From the NCBI GenBank assembly GCA_013697465.1, contig JACCWU010000334.1, positions 1-6,578 on the forward strand: a stretch of DNA of 6,578 nt, written 5' to 3'. Origin of the DNA: Actinomycetota bacterium (lineage in GTDB: Bacteria; Actinomycetota; Thermoleophilia; Gaiellales; Gaiellaceae). The notes under the pieces were generated by a model. The model saw only the letters and a list, made by a program, of their open reading frames with translations, searched no databases and was not told where the DNA came from. The position numbers and the translations under genes are program-made. Shown one piece after another: positions 1 through 4,821 of this stretch. Position 1 is the first letter of the stretch; each line of letters begins with the position of its first letter.

Positions 1-483
1 CGGGTTTCCGTTCGGAGAGTCCGAGCGGAAGCCCGGAAGATACGGGCCCCCGTACTCCAAGCGGTTGACGAACGTGTGGACGTTGTCGCCGTAGGTGGCG
101 ATCGTCGCGAGCTCGACGCGGCCCGAGTCGTCCTCCACCCAGTGCGGCTCGCTGACACCGCGCGCGCCGCGCTGGACGGCTTGCCGGTACGCGTTTGTCG
201 CGTCTGGCACGGACAGGGCGACGTCCTTCACGCTGTCGCCCTTCGTCGCCGCCCACCTGCAGATCTCGCTGTCGCCGCGGAGGCCGCTCGTGAGGACGAG
301 ACGGATCTCACCTTGCTCGAGGACGTACGAAGCGCGGTCGCGGACGCCGGTCTCGGGTCCCGCATAGGCCGTGCGCGTGAAACCGAAGGCGCTCTCGTAG
401 AAGAACGCCGCCTGCTTCGCATTCCCCACCCATATTTCGAGGTGGTCCCAGCCGTCGATCGGCATGAAGTCCTGGTCGCTCAT
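1..483 (-). CDS. hppD: 4-hydroxyphenylpyruvate dioxygenase, N-terminal half (cut by left edge)
   Basis: This reads as 161 codons without a stop, running off the left edge. HPPD is a non-haem Fe(II) enzyme that turns 4-hydroxyphenylpyruvate into homogentisate in tyrosine breakdown. The visible part is the N-terminal VOC-fold domain. Family marks are WDHLEIWVGNAKQAA (residues 12-26), YAGPETGVRDRASYVLEQG (40-58), ATIATYGDNVHTFVNR (126-141) and GGPYLPGF (145-152), which match bacterial HPPDs closely. The iron-binding His, His and Glu lie in the C-terminal domain outside the window, so activity cannot be judged here. Hydroxymandelate synthase shares this fold and is not strictly excluded. The ATG at 483 is chosen because TAGAAT stands 7 bases upstream, a leaderless arrangement; an ATG six codons further in, preceded by AGGA, is the alternative. 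It lies 10 bases downstream of the transporter gene on the same strand. Confidence 0.93.
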   Translation of the reverse strand, partial: MSDQDFMPIDGWDHLEIWVGNAKQAAFFYESAFGFTRTAYAGPETGVRDRASYVLEQGEIRLVLTSGLRGDSEICRWAATKGDSVKDVALSVPDATNAYRQAVQRGARGVSEPHWVEDDSGRVELATIATYGDNVHTFVNRLEYGGPYLPGFRSDSPNGNP

Positions 484-496
484 GTCGCTGATTCTA
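484..496 (-). promoter_or_regulatory. Putative leaderless -10 element of hppD
   Basis: Read on the minus strand, TAGAAT (496 down to 491) is followed by 7 bases and then the hppD ATG. This fits the actinobacterial TANNNT -10 box with transcription starting at or next to the start codon. The TAG of the box is also the stop codon of the upstream transporter gene. No clear -35 is visible at the usual distance. Prediction only. Confidence 0.6.
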
Positions 497-1381
497 GGTT
501 GCCTGAGCGACCAGTGCCCGACGCCGGACGACGAGGATACCCAGCCCGATCAGCACGCCTCCCGCGATCTGGAGCCAGGAAAGGGGCTCCGACAGGAGAA
601 CCACGGCGAGCACGGCCGCGACGAAGGGCTGCAGGTTCGCCGCCAGCGTCGCGCGGTTGGCTCCGATTCGGTGCACCGATCGGAACCAGAGGACGTTGGT
701 GAGCACGAGTGGGCCGATCGTGGCGAAGACCATGAGCACCCCGATCTCCCAGCCGAGATCCCATTCCTGGTCGGCGGTCTGCGTGAGCCCGCTGAGCGCG
801 ATGGCGACCCAGGCTCCGGGAATGACGATCGCGCTCATCCGCGACGGCGAATACGTCCGCATCAACGGCCCGACGACGACGGAGTACGCGGCCCAGGTGG
901 CGGCCGTCGAGAGGCCGAGGAGGATCCCGCCGATGCTACTCGCGAGCTCGCCGCCCGAGCCGGCCGCGACCAACCCGACTCCCACGGCGGAGACGAGCGC
1001 CGCGACCCAGAAGCGCCCCGTCGGCCGCTCGGTGCCGAGAGCGAGGCCGAAGACCGCGGCGAAGATCGGGATCGCTCCGAGCAAAAGCCCGATCGTCGAC
1101 GCCGTCGTCACGTCGAGCGCGAAGACGAACGAAAGCTGGTTCAGCCAGAGCGTCCCGGCGGCGAGGGCGAGCACCGGCAGATGGCGCCGCTCGACCCGGA
1201 GCGTTCGCTCCAGGTACAGGGTCAGCGCGATGAAGATCGCCCCTGCGAACGCGTAGCGGACCGTCGCGTACGGGAGCGGGAGGAAGCCGTGCGTGAGGAT
1301 GTACTTCGTGACGCTGAGGTTGAGCGCCCAGAGCAGGATGGTGGTGAGCAACATCAGCTCCACGGTCGACGGTCGGCGCAC
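494..1381 (-). CDS. EamA/DMT-superfamily transporter
   Basis: A 295-residue integral membrane protein of typical length for the 10-helix drug/metabolite transporter family, whose members mostly export small metabolites such as amino acids. Two tandem EamA repeats are visible, about residues 8-141 and 150-287. Each ends in the family pattern of a Pro-centred helix followed by a Glu and a final Gly-rich helix: LLLGAIPIFAAVFGLALGTE (99-118) in repeat 1 and LQPFVAAVLAVVLLSEPLSW (250-269) in repeat 2. Repeat 2 opens with the usual ATWAAYSVVV helix. The tail VVRRRALVAQAT is basic and cytosolic in the usual topology. The GTG start at 1381 is preferred over an ATG nine codons later because TAGCGT lies 6 bases upstream. 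Its TAG stop ends 10 bases before hppD, so co-transcription with tyrosine catabolism is possible. The substrate cannot be read from the sequence. Confidence 0.92.
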   Translation of the reverse strand: MRRPSTVELMLLTTILLWALNLSVTKYILTHGFLPLPYATVRYAFAGAIFIALTLYLERTLRVERRHLPVLALAAGTLWLNQLSFVFALDVTTASTIGLLLGAIPIFAAVFGLALGTERPTGRFWVAALVSAVGVGLVAAGSGGELASSIGGILLGLSTAATWAAYSVVVGPLMRTYSPSRMSAIVIPGAWVAIALSGLTQTADQEWDLGWEIGVLMVFATIGPLVLTNVLWFRSVHRIGANRATLAANLQPFVAAVLAVVLLSEPLSWLQIAGGVLIGLGILVVRRRALVAQAT

Positions 1382-1393
1382 GCTCGGACGCTA
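1382..1393 (-). promoter_or_regulatory. Putative leaderless -10 element of the EamA transporter
   Basis: On the minus strand, TAGCGT (1393 down to 1388) is followed by CCGAGC and then the GTG start at 1381. The 6-base spacing supports a leaderless transcript and settles GTG as the start. It shares the 55-base divergent gap with the promoter of the 92-residue gene but does not overlap it. Confidence 0.55.
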
Positions 1394-1421
1394 TCGGGCT
1401 GGCCCGAGGTGGCCGCCGAGT

Positions 1422-1436
1422 TAGGCTTCGCGCCTC
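1422..1436 (+). promoter_or_regulatory. Putative leaderless -10 element of the 92-residue gene and fabL
   Basis: TAGGCT (1422-1427) lies 9 bases before the ATG at 1437, and no Shine-Dalgarno site is present between them. The spacing is slightly longer than in the other cases here. It would drive the overlapping 92-residue gene and fabL together. Confidence 0.45.
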
Positions 1437-1715
1437 ATGGTCGAGCCGACTCGCGACGACATCGACGCCCTCGTCGGCTCGGCGACGCCGCACTTCGCCC
1501 CTCAACTGCGCGCCCGTGTGCGGAAGCTGATCGCGGACCTCCCGCTTGACCACCCGGTGCGCCGTTACGGCGAAGAGCAGATGGAGCTCCTGCAGCGACT
1601 CGGGCTCGCGTCCTCACGCGCCGAGGACGGGGGGCTCGAGCCCCGCAGCCGGATTGGCTGGGACACCGTTCCTTCGTCCGCGCCGGCCTCGGATCCGCTG
1701 CCAGGGCGCGAATGA
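1437..1715 (+). CDS. Small unknown protein, translationally coupled to fabL
   Basis: A 92-residue protein I do not recognise. Residues about 5-58 look like a folded, mostly helical core with a charged segment, APQLRARVRKLIADLP (21-36), then DHPVRRYGEEQMELLQRLG (38-56). Residues 59-92 are a Ser/Pro/Gly-rich tail that is probably disordered. There are no membrane segments, no signal peptide and no cysteines. The stop codon overlaps the fabL start as ATGA, so the two are likely translated together and this protein may act near fatty-acid synthesis. That is inference from position only. It is judged real because of the start context, the overlap, and the absence of a better frame on either strand from 1437 to 1711. 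Confidence 0.75.
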   Translation: MVEPTRDDIDALVGSATPHFAPQLRARVRKLIADLPLDHPVRRYGEEQMELLQRLGLASSRAEDGGLEPRSRIGWDTVPSSAPASDPLPGRE

Positions 1716-2452
1716 CCTTCGAAGGATCCTCGATCCTCGTGACCGGAGGATCGCGGGGCATCGGCAAGGCGATCGCGCTCCGCTTCGCCTCGCTCGGAGC
1801 GAGCAAGGTGGCGATCGGCTACATGCGCGGCGACAGTGCCGCGGAGGAGACGGCGACCGAAATTCGCACGGCCGGGGCGGAGCCGGTGCTCCTGCGCGGC
1901 AACGTCTCGTCGCAACGAATCGCAGACGAGGTCGTCGAGCTCGGACCGCTCGACGTGCTCGTCCACGCCGCCGCGACGGGGGTCATCCGGCCGGCACTCG
2001 AGACGGACGACAAGCACTGGGACTGGACGCTGTCGGCGAATGCGCGAGCGCTGCTCTCGCTGACCCGCGCAGCGGCCCCTTCCATGCCCGCCGGCTCCTC
2101 GATTGTCGGCATCTCCAGTCTTGGATCCACCCGCGTCCTGGACAACTACACGCTCGTGGGCGTGTCCAAAGCCGCGCTGGAGGCGCTCGTTCGCTACCTC
2201 GCCGTCGAGCTCGCGCCACGCGGGATCCGGGTAAACGCCGTCTCCGCCGGGGTCGTCGAGACGGGTGCGCTCGAGCACTTCCCGAACAAGGAGGCGATGC
2301 TCGAGATGGGGAAGCGGAACCCGGTCGGGCGGCTCGTCTCACCCTCAGACGTCGCTGCGTGCGTCACCTTCCTGTGCTCGGCCGATGCCGAGATGATCCG
2401 CGGCCAGACGCTCGTCGTCGACGGCGGCTGGTCCCTGCTGACTTCGCTCTAG
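1712..2452 (+). CDS. fabL: FabL-type enoyl-[acyl-carrier-protein] reductase (SDR family)
   Basis: A 246-residue short-chain dehydrogenase that most resembles Bacillus subtilis FabL, the NADPH-dependent enoyl-ACP reductase completing each round of fatty-acid elongation. The nucleotide-binding motif is TGGSRGIG (11-18). FabL-like marks are HWDWT (102-106), ISSLGSTRVLDNYTLVGVSK (134-153), RYLAVEL (161-167), HFPNKE (189-194) and MIRGQTLVVDGG (228-239). The active-site Tyr146 and Lys153 are spaced Tyr-x6-Lys, as in enoyl reductases; ordinary SDRs such as FabG have Tyr-x3-Lys. Length fits FabL (about 250). Its ATG overlaps the previous stop as ATGA, with AGGG five bases upstream, so it is probably coupled to the 92-residue gene. 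The alternative is a FabL-like SDR of another pathway, since many such paralogues exist. Confidence 0.85.
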   Translation: MTFEGSSILVTGGSRGIGKAIALRFASLGASKVAIGYMRGDSAAEETATEIRTAGAEPVLLRGNVSSQRIADEVVELGPLDVLVHAAATGVIRPALETDDKHWDWTLSANARALLSLTRAAAPSMPAGSSIVGISSLGSTRVLDNYTLVGVSKAALEALVRYLAVELAPRGIRVNAVSAGVVETGALEHFPNKEAMLEMGKRNPVGRLVSPSDVAACVTFLCSADAEMIRGQTLVVDGGWSLLTSL

Positions 2453-2470
2453 CCGACGCGTCGAGCTGGG

Positions 2471-2770
2471 CTACTGGTGCATGAAGCCCTGGCGGGCGGC
2501 CGAGACCAGCGCGACGGCCTCGGGGAAGAGGATGCGCATGGCGTCGCGCAGCGCGAGTGCCTGCGCGTCGGACGAGCCCTCGGCCTGAATCTGCGACAAG
2601 GCGGCCGCAGTGAGCTCGACGGCGGTGTTCAGCGTGAGCGTCGCGTACTGCTCGCGCTGCGCGTCCTGAACCGACTCCGCCTGCTTCTCGGCGAACTCCC
2701 GCAGCGCTCCGAGAAGCTCCTCGGGATCGCCGCCGCCGAACGGGAAGAATCCGCTGCCGCCGCTTTCCAT
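2471..2770 (-). CDS. Small unknown helical protein (99 residues)
   Basis: I do not recognise this protein. It opens with a Gly/Phe-rich stretch, GGSGFFPFGGGDPEELL (4-20), followed by a long amphipathic helix rich in Glu, Gln and Ala (about 21-62) and a second helical part (68-94). Neither half looks membrane-spanning or secreted, and there is no Cys or Trp. It is the second gene of a minus-strand pair, starting 9 bases after the 185-residue gene. TAGTCT 6 bases before the ATG suggests it can also be transcribed alone as a leaderless message. Its stop converges on the fabL stop across 18 bases. It is judged real from the start context, tight packing, and a helix-like composition that random GC-rich frames rarely give. 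Confidence 0.72.
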   Translation of the reverse strand: MESGGSGFFPFGGGDPEELLGALREFAEKQAESVQDAQREQYATLTLNTAVELTAAALSQIQAEGSSDAQALALRDAMRILFPEAVALVSAARQGFMHQ

Positions 2771-2782
2771 AGCTCCAGACTA
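2771..2782 (-). promoter_or_regulatory. Putative leaderless -10 element of the 99-residue gene
   Basis: On the minus strand, TAGTCT (2782 down to 2777) is followed by GGAGCT and then ATG. The TAG is also the stop codon of the upstream 185-residue gene. GGAG sits only two bases from the ATG, too close for an effective Shine-Dalgarno site, so a leaderless reading fits better. Confidence 0.5.
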
Positions 2783-3337
2783 GTCGAGCGGAACGCGGTA
2801 GCCGCCTTCGATCTCTCGCTGGAGCTCGGCGACGGCGCCCTCCGCCGAGCGCATCGCGGCGGCGAACGGTGAGCCCGAGCCCGGATCGAGCTCCTGCTCG
2901 AGGCGGCGCGCCGCAGTTCCGATCTCGTCGAGTCGGGCCGGAGTGGCGAGCTGAGGCGGCTCGCCGACGACGCGGCGGAGGGCATGCGCGGCTTCCTCTG
3001 CGTCCTCGATCCCGGGAGGAGCTTCGGTCTCGCGCAGCTCGCGCAGCCGCTCGATCAAGTCGTCGAGGTCGCCGCCGCCGGCCGCGTCGGTTGCGATCTC
3101 GCAGAGCACGGCCACCGTGACGGCATCGCGGAGCTCCCGCCGGCCGGTCACGGCCCGGCCGTCGCCGTCGAGTGCGAGCCAGCTCCGGTACCCGTCCGCG
3201 TCGTCGAACGCACAGAGACTGACTCGCTTTCCGGGGAAGGGCTCGGTGGGAATCACCGCAGAGACCCTGTCTCCCGCTCGGGCGTGGCCGGCGGCGAGAG
3301 CCGCGATTCGCTCGAGCTCGTCCGCAAGCGCAGCCAC
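2780..3337 (-). CDS. Unknown soluble protein (185 residues)
   Basis: I do not recognise this family. The N-terminal part (about 1-85) looks like a compact alpha/beta domain: a starting helix (2-17), then AVIPTEPFPGKRVSLCAFDD (27-46) and GYRSWLALDGDGRAVTGR (49-66), then a helix. The second part (90-180) is largely helical and acidic, with DLDDLIERLRELRETEAP (90-107), and ends in GGYRVPLD. No membrane segment or signal peptide is seen. The frame stays open far upstream, to 3997, but that part lies antisense to the methyltransferase and is a GC-rich shadow. GTG at 3337 is chosen because TATTCT lies exactly 6 bases before it. It is followed after 9 bases by the 99-residue gene, with which it may form an operon. 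Confidence 0.78.
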   Translation of the reverse strand: MAALADELERIAALAAGHARAGDRVSAVIPTEPFPGKRVSLCAFDDADGYRSWLALDGDGRAVTGRRELRDAVTVAVLCEIATDAAGGGDLDDLIERLRELRETEAPPGIEDAEEAAHALRRVVGEPPQLATPARLDEIGTAARRLEQELDPGSGSPFAAAMRSAEGAVAELQREIEGGYRVPLD

Positions 3338-3349
3338 GACGCGAGAATA
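3338..3349 (-). promoter_or_regulatory. Putative leaderless -10 element of the 185-residue gene
   Basis: On the minus strand, TATTCT (3349 down to 3344) is followed by CGCGTC and then the GTG start. It overlaps the candidate -10 of the divergent methyltransferase gene, so the two transcription units would share one short melted region. Confidence 0.55.
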
Positions 3350-3355
3350 GAACCC
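3343..3355 (+). promoter_or_regulatory. Candidate -10 element of the methyltransferase operon
   Basis: GAGAAT (3343-3348) stands 7 bases before the GTG at 3356. It keeps the important A at position 2 and T at position 6 but lacks the first T. TAGAAC (3348-3353) is the rival; it would put the transcript start near 3360 and favour the ATG at 3368. The element overlaps the opposite-strand TATTCT. Confidence 0.35.
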
Positions 3356-4060
3356 GTGCCAACACCCATGCCTGCTTGGGATCGCCAGGATCACGCACGC
3401 GCACTCTTCGCTCCGCTCGGACCGTCGTACGACCGAGTCGGTGCGGCTCTCTCCCTCGGGCAGGATCCGCTGTGGCGCCGCTTCCTCGTCTCGAGGCTGC
3501 CGCAGGACGGCGGCCACGTCCTCGATGTTGCTACGGGAACCGGGCTGGTCGCGGCCGGACTCCTGAAGCGCGGCTTTCGCGTGACCGGTGTCGACCAGAG
3601 CCCGGAGATGATCGCGGTGGCGCGGAGTCGATTCGCGGGTCGCGTGGCGCTCGTCGAGGCCTCGGCCGAGGATCTGCCGTTCGAGCGCGAGTCGTTCGAC
3701 CACGTCACGTTCACGTATCTCCTTCGCTACGTCGACGACCCGCGCGCAACCGTCGGGGAGCTCGCGCGTGTCCTCCGTCCCGGCGGAACCCTCGCGTCGC
3801 TCGAGTTCGGCGTCCCGCGAGGCCCGGCTCGGCCGCTCTGGGATGTCTACGTCGGAGCCGTGCTTCCCCTCGCAGGACGGGCGCTCGCGAACGGCTGGCG
3901 CGAGGTCGGCACCTTTCTCGATGGATCGATTCGCACGTTCTGGGAGCGGCATCCGCTCGAGCGGCAGCTCGACTGGTGGCACGCGGCCGGGCTGCACGGC
4001 GTGGAGACTCGGCGTCTGACCCTCGGCGGCGCGGTCGTCACCTGGGGGACGAAGACGTGA
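3356..4060 (+). CDS. ubiE: UbiE/MenG-type class I SAM-dependent methyltransferase
   Basis: A 234-residue methyltransferase of the UbiE/COQ5 type. In menaquinone-using bacteria the enzyme methylates demethylmenaquinone at the cytoplasmic face of the membrane. Before the SAM fold it has the UbiE-like lead FAPLGPSYDRVGAALSLGQD (18-37) and WRRFL (40-44). Motif I is VLDVATGTG (55-63), motif II GVDQSPEMIAVARSR (78-92), then AEDLPFERESFDHVTFTYLL (104-123), RYVDDP (124-129) and RVLRPGGTLASLEF (138-151). The C-terminal FLDGSIRTF (187-195) and LTLGGAVVTWGTK (221-233) also follow UbiE. It has LRYV where UbiE usually has LRNV, so the exact quinone substrate is uncertain and a paralogue role is possible. 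The GTG start at 3356 is tentative; ATG at 3368 is equally acceptable for the fold. The stop overlaps the next gene as GTGA. Confidence 0.85.
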   Translation: MPTPMPAWDRQDHARALFAPLGPSYDRVGAALSLGQDPLWRRFLVSRLPQDGGHVLDVATGTGLVAAGLLKRGFRVTGVDQSPEMIAVARSRFAGRVALVEASAEDLPFERESFDHVTFTYLLRYVDDPRATVGELARVLRPGGTLASLEFGVPRGPARPLWDVYVGAVLPLAGRALANGWREVGTFLDGSIRTFWERHPLERQLDWWHAAGLHGVETRRLTLGGAVVTWGTKT

Positions 4061-4785
4061 GCACGGAGAGCCGCCCGGCGTTCTATGCGCTCTCGCCGGG
4101 AGGCTGGCGCGACTACGTGACCCTCCTCCATCCGCCCTACACGGCGTGGCATCTCTCGTACGTCGTCATCGGCGGATGTCTCGCCCCGACCGTCGCCTGG
4201 GGACGGCTCGCAGCGGCGGTCGCGGCGTTCGCGCTCGCCGTCGGCATCGGCGCTCATGCGCTCGACGAGCTGCGCGGCAGACCGCTGCGCACACAGATCC
4301 CGGACGGCGTCTTGATCACGCTCGCGGGTCTGTCGATCGCCGTCGCGTGTGCGATCGGAGTCGTTGGCGCGATCTCGTTCGAGGCGTGGCTTCTCCTGCT
4401 CGTCCCCGTCGGACTCTTTCTCGTCCTCGCGTACAACCTCGAGCTGGCAGACGGTCGCTTTCACTCCGATCTCTGGTTCGGACTTGCCTGGGGCGGCTTC
4501 CCGCTCGTCTGCGGCTATACCGCGGTCGCCGGAGAGATCGGCATCGCCACCGCGCTCGCGGGCGCATTCGCCGTTCTGCTCTCCCTCGCGCAACGCGCGC
4601 TCTCGAGCCACGTGCGACATGTGAGGCGGCGCGTGGCCGCCGTGCGCGGCGAGCTCGAGCTACGCGACGGCACCCGCGAGCCGCTCGATGCAGCGCGGCT
4701 CACCGCAGCCGCTGAGACCGGGCTCCGCCTCCTCTCGGCGGCAACCGTCGTGCTTGCCGCTGCGCTGGTGGCGTTCCGCCTGTAA
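4057..4785 (+). CDS. UbiA-like integral membrane protein, divergent
   Basis: A 242-residue polytopic membrane protein with about seven hydrophobic helices (near 32-47, 50-67, 87-106, 109-127, 138-155, 160-178, 222-241). It resembles UbiA prenyltransferases, which attach prenyl chains to aromatic rings in the membrane. Similar points are the LLHPPYTAWHLSYVVIG entry helix (23-39), a polar loop after helix 2, AHALDELRGRPLRTQIPDG (66-84), where UbiA has its first Asp-rich motif, and AYNLELADGRFHSDLWFGLA (125-144). The second Asp-rich motif is absent; the place holds LAQRALSSHVRHVRRRV (177-193), and the protein is short (UbiA is about 290). It may be a distant UbiA relative with changed chemistry, or a separate family. 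The GTG start forms a GTGA overlap with the methyltransferase stop, implying coupled translation and a shared, probably quinone or prenyl-lipid, pathway. Confidence 0.7.
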   Translation: MSTESRPAFYALSPGGWRDYVTLLHPPYTAWHLSYVVIGGCLAPTVAWGRLAAAVAAFALAVGIGAHALDELRGRPLRTQIPDGVLITLAGLSIAVACAIGVVGAISFEAWLLLLVPVGLFLVLAYNLELADGRFHSDLWFGLAWGGFPLVCGYTAVAGEIGIATALAGAFAVLLSLAQRALSSHVRHVRRRVAAVRGELELRDGTREPLDAARLTAAAETGLRLLSAATVVLAAALVAFRL

Positions 4786-4809
4786 TCCGCGCGAGCCGTT
4801 TCCGGGCTC

Positions 4810-4821
4810 TAGCATGATCGA
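4810..4821 (+). promoter_or_regulatory. Putative leaderless -10 element of the coiled-coil gene
   Basis: TAGCAT (4810-4815) is followed by GATCGA and then GTG at 4822. The spacing equals that of the other leaderless candidates in this window, and no Shine-Dalgarno site is present. Confidence 0.58.

Noticed and set aside
464..1549. Long plus-strand frame (361 codons) across the transporter gene
   Set aside because: It is antisense to a clear ten-helix EamA protein. Its translation is a featureless Asp/Glu/Arg/Pro mix, the usual shadow in GC-rich DNA.
936..1553. Minus-strand frame of 205 codons over the transporter start and the 92-residue gene
   Set aside because: Arg/Ala/Pro-rich shadow overlapping the transporter in another frame, with no domain pattern.
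1565..2278. Minus-strand frame of 237 codons antisense to fabL
   Set aside because: fabL matches its family over its full length. The antisense translation is low-complexity and charged.
2454..2463. Perfect palindrome CGACGCGTCG between the convergent genes
   Set aside because: Ten bases with no loop, common in GC-rich DNA, and neither a terminator shape nor a known operator.
2984..3355. Upstream extension of the methyltransferase frame
   Set aside because: It runs antisense through the 185-residue gene, and UbiE proteins do not carry such a lead.
2364..3404. Minus-strand frame of 346 codons over the two unknown genes
   Set aside because: Extremely Arg/Gly-rich, out of phase with the frames supported by start signals, and overlaps fabL's end.
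3338..3997. Upstream extension of the 185-residue gene to 405 codons
   Set aside because: The extension is antisense to the methyltransferase core, and the TATTCT-spaced GTG at 3337 gives a cleaner start.
4793..4809. Inverted repeat GAGCC/GGCTC with a 7-base loop after the UbiA-like gene
   Set aside because: Only 5 base pairs and no T-run. It abuts the next gene's -10 box, so it is not a convincing terminator.
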